Shown: piece after piece, positions 61,718 to 64,000 of the stretch
Position numbering within the stretch: position 1 is the first letter of the stretch
How the letters are laid out: every line of letters begins with the position of its first letter
Assembly (NCBI GenBank): GCA_001661245.1
Contig: KV454016.1
Span: forward strand, 371,381 to 435,380
Direction of reading: 5' to 3'
Source of the DNA: Pachysolen tannophilus NRRL Y-2460
Lineage: Eukaryota > Ascomycota > Pichiomycetes > Alaninales > Pachysolenaceae
Length of the DNA stretch: 64,000 nt
Notes under the pieces: generated by a model
The model's database searches: none
The model's input: the letters and a program-made list of their open reading frames with translations, nothing else
What the model was told of the DNA's origin: nothing
Translations under genes and position numbers: made by a program

Positions 61718-62761
61718 GGCACTATGACAAGCACGTCTATTATCCCAAACAACAACGGTATCTTTTTCCCACTTGGCTCTGGTTTGGATATCCACACCTG
61801 TAGCGATGAAGTTATACAAGAAGTTTAAAATTGCATCACTTTCTTCTTTCTTGAAACCCTTGATGTATCTAGTGAATTGTGGATTAACATAAATAGATTT
61901 TTTCTTGGTTACCGGATGAGTACGAACTACTGGATGTTCATGAGCAACAGGTTCACGGCGAACATGTCCATTACCTAAACGAGCAGTTTCTGCTTGTTCG
62001 AAACCCGAATGAACAGCTGTTAATCCTTCTAAAATTTTTTGAAAATCTGGTGAAAGCCTATCGTATGCTTCTTGTGTATCAGCAAAAGCAGTATCACCAC
62101 CAACTGTTGGTCCATCAAGAATACCCAAGAAAGTCAATCCGAGGGGTTGTAATTCGTATGAAACATCCGAGTGCCATGTCATTGTTGTAATATGTTGTTT
62201 TAAATAAGAACCGGATGATGCCTTAGTATATTTATCCTTATAGACTAAATGAATATTTGGATGACCTCTTGGAGCTCCTGAAGTTGGATGAGAATGTAAA
62301 GGACCATAATATTCACCATATTGTTCAACAAAATCTGGACCTTGAGAAGCAAAATCTTGATCTCTAAAAATGACAACACCTTTTTGAGCAACATATAAGG
62401 CTAAATCATTTTTAGCAGCATCTGAAAGTTTTGATAATTGAATACCATGAATAATTGTACCAAACTTTGGAGTTAATTCTTCAATTTTAATTGAATTAGA
62501 TTCTAAATCATTTGATGGAAATAAATTTTTTAATTTAGGATCTGCATCTAAACCTCTATCTCTAAATTTAAATTCTTTATAAGGTTCTTGCCTTTCAGTT
62601 AAATCCCATGTTGGAGCAAACGCTGGATAAGTTAATTTTTCAGTATCTTCATCAGAAATTAATAAATATTTCTTATCTTCTGATAAGTGTCTATGAATTG
62701 AATATGTGGTCTTGTAAGCACCAACACTATGTACTTCTTTTTTTTCGTTTTCTACAGTCAT
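61679..62761 (-). CDS. JLP1: JLP1-like Fe(II)/2-oxoglutarate sulfonate dioxygenase, 3' end lost
   Basis: 360 codons of a TauD-family enzyme. The iron ligands are visible: His and Asp of TMTWHSDVSYE and the distal His of WDNRRACHSALFDWD. FRDQDF and VGGDTAFAD are typical. Family knowledge: Jlp1 releases sulfite from sulfonates, giving sulfur to the cell. The frame stops with TIK just after the distal His. The Arg-rich tail (RHxxR) that binds 2-oxoglutarate is absent and lies at 60549-60597. With it the protein would be 374 aa. The end overlaps the RIM20 N-terminal fragment. As it stands the enzyme is probably inactive. A CCACAGT (Met31/32-type) site lies upstream. Confidence 0.88.
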   Translation of the reverse strand: MTVENEKKEVHSVGAYKTTYSIHRHLSEDKKYLLISDEDTEKLTYPAFAPTWDLTERQEPYKEFKFRDRGLDADPKLKNLFPSNDLESNSIKIEELTPKFGTIIHGIQLSKLSDAAKNDLALYVAQKGVVIFRDQDFASQGPDFVEQYGEYYGPLHSHPTSGAPRGHPNIHLVYKDKYTKASSGSYLKQHITTMTWHSDVSYELQPLGLTFLGILDGPTVGGDTAFADTQEAYDRLSPDFQKILEGLTAVHSGFEQAETARLGNGHVRREPVAHEHPVVRTHPVTKKKSIYVNPQFTRYIKGFKKEESDAILNFLYNFIATGVDIQTRAKWEKDTVVVWDNRRACHSALFDWDTEEKTIK

Positions 62762-62902
62762 AATTATTTATAAGAAAGTAAACTTTTTTCTGATTTAATT
62801 TTAAAAATAAACTTGAACATAATTTTATGGAATATCATTCATATATATATATATATATATAGATAATATTAGCCAACCAAGACAAACTTAAAGCTCTTTG
62901 AA

Positions 62903-62909
62903 CCACAGT
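62903..62909 (-). promoter_or_regulatory. candidate Met31/Met32 site upstream of the JLP1-like gene
   Basis: CCACAGT, or ACTGTGG read toward the gene, is the core of the AAACTGTGG element of sulfur genes in S. cerevisiae. It lies 142 bp upstream of the ATG. A seven-base match can occur by chance; the sulfur-scavenging role of the gene gives it some support. Confidence 0.35.
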
Positions 62910-63104
62910 ATTTTTCAACTTTAGTAATTAGTTCAGTACATAAGAAAAGTGTGTTTTGAACTATGATGCATCAATTCACATGATTTTCTTCATTATTATG
63001 CAGATCTGAAAGAGGAAAGGGCCCACACTTTTAAGCCAAATAAAAAAAGATAAAACCAACAGATTTAATGATATAATGAATATATGGAATAGAATTGATC
63101 TATC

Positions 63105-63110
63105 CATATA

Positions 63111-63146
<36 letters not shown>
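63105..63146. repeat. (TA)n microsatellite
   Basis: An almost uninterrupted TA dinucleotide tract of about 42 bp lies in the gene-free right edge. Its self-complementary sequence can extrude or mispair. Confidence 0.8.
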
Positions 63147-63149
<3 letters not shown>

Positions 63150-64000
63150 AGTTCCATAGATGTTAAGCTGGTATTGAATAGTATTAAATAGTACTTCAAA
63201 TTCTTGGACATAAATATTTATGGACGATATTTAAAAATCATGTTCGCTTGTCGCATGAGCGATAAAACCCCAAACCCCAATTTTCCATTCTACTTAAAGT
63301 AATGCTTTTACTTTTAGTTTATCTTTATTGCTTTATTCTTAAATCCAATATATTACACTTTATAATACCACCATATCCAATGGCAATTAATAGTACATCA
63401 TATCATTATCACTATTCAATCCCAATTTTTTTAGGATTTTTCAAATACATTTCTCGGATAATTCTCGGATATTAAAGGACATTAAAGGCCTTTTTATAAA
63501 AAAAAAATTTTTCCGCAGAGAGATTAGATAACAAAGAAACAGGTACTAAAAAAAATTCCCAAAGTGGAAGTTTGGCAGATAGATGAACGACCGTTTATTA
63601 TTCATATTTTTTTTTCTTTTTTTTTGCCTTTACGTCTCTCTCTCTCTAATCTAGACGAAATTGGAAAATCTTTTTGACCACTTTTAAATTAAATAATAAT
63701 ATTATATAATTAATTTATTATATTAATTATTTATCTATCTTTTTTTTTTTACCATTTAATATATCTTTTTTTCTTTTCATTTAGATATTAAAAAGTTATC
63801 TGCTTTATTTGTTTTCTTTTTTTTTTTTGTTTTATTTTTTTTTTTAATTTTTGTTTATCCATCGGATTAAAATTTTTTTGAAACAAGCGGGATATTATTA
63901 AACGGAAAACTTAAATTTTGGAGTCATAAACATTTAAATTAAGGCAACACAACGTCGCAAAGTAGTAATTGTTTAAAAAAAAATTTTTTTTTTTCTTTTG

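Larger units (their letters stand above)
62762..64000. other. JLP1-like upstream region and gene-free right edge
   Basis: No gene was recognised in this 1.24-kb end. It has (TA)n tracts at about 62838-62862 and 63105-63146 and abundant poly-A/T. The part next to 62761 is the dioxygenase promoter. No tRNA, snRNA or transposon end was found. Confidence 0.5.

Noticed and set aside
1-64000. Transposons, LTRs, tRNA and rRNA genes, CRISPR arrays
   Set aside because: Looked for B-box, LTR-end and spaced-repeat patterns by eye on both strands. Nothing convincing was seen; small diverged RNAs could be missed.

Overview
The window is AT-rich nuclear DNA of a budding yeast (Saccharomycotina). Nearly every gene has a clear Saccharomyces cerevisiae counterpart. 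Several S. cerevisiae neighbourhoods survive: EFR3-CEF1, SCJ1 with DML1, SUN gene with AYR1, MTQ1-GCD10-NOP2-ARP5, YDJ1 with a DHA1 transporter, and that transporter with a POG1-like gene. It is not Saccharomyces. S. cerevisiae segments that lie apart (YNL059-065 and YNL135-138) are interleaved here. Five genes that can be checked carry spliceosomal introns (COX23, FPR1, LYS9, NUM1, CAF20, the last with two), with GTAAGT-type donors and TACTAAC-like branch sites. A TRAPPC11 (Foie gras) homologue, which S. cerevisiae lacks, is present. I could not place the species more closely. Reading CTG as Leu gives sensible proteins.

Layout. 1-1652: no gene seen. 1653-4638: SCJ1 and DML1, divergent. 4639-6387: mostly repeats plus one doubtful basic ORF. 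6388-8655: unrecognised mitochondrial membrane protein. 9320-14153: SUN-family wall protein, a 2.7-kb gene-free stretch, then AYR1. 14635-18121: MOD5, COX23, NCS2. 18427-24284: TRAPPC11 homologue, FPR1, EAF7. 24606-33300: NAM9, MTQ1, GCD10, NOP2, ARP5. 33615-39132: LYS9, SRV2, YDJ1. 39827-44182: DHA1 transporter and a Gln-rich POG1-like protein. 45734-53131: NUM1 and CAF20. 53567-58658: EFR3 and CEF1. 58768-62761: a rearranged RIM20/JLP1-like locus. 62762-64000: no gene seen.

The most striking feature is at 60546-61688. About 1.14 kb appears inverted, with one end inside RIM20 and the other inside a TauD/JLP1-type dioxygenase gene. The N-terminal part of RIM20 is on the plus strand and the C-terminal part on the minus strand. 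The last codons of the dioxygenase gene are stranded on the plus strand at 60549-60597. Turning the segment around, with a 3-bp TAT/ATA microhomology at the ends, restores both reading frames at once. The inversion is either a real double gene disruption or an assembly/haplotype artefact.

Three other genes (NCS2, the TRAPPC11 homologue, EFR3) are each broken once by an apparent one-base deficit in a T7, A9 or A8 run. All three shifts are in the same direction, which suggests homopolymer under-calling, though real lesions or -1 slippage cannot be excluded from the sequence alone.

By function the window is rich in RNA modification and translation genes: MOD5 (i6A37), NCS2 (s2U34), GCD10/TRM6 (m1A58), NOP2 (25S rRNA m5C), MTQ1 (release factor), NAM9 (mitoribosome) and CAF20 (eIF4E inhibitor). 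It also has two DnaJ chaperones, SCJ1 in the ER and YDJ1 in the cytosol. No tRNA, rRNA, transposon, LTR, CRISPR or convincing centromere was found.
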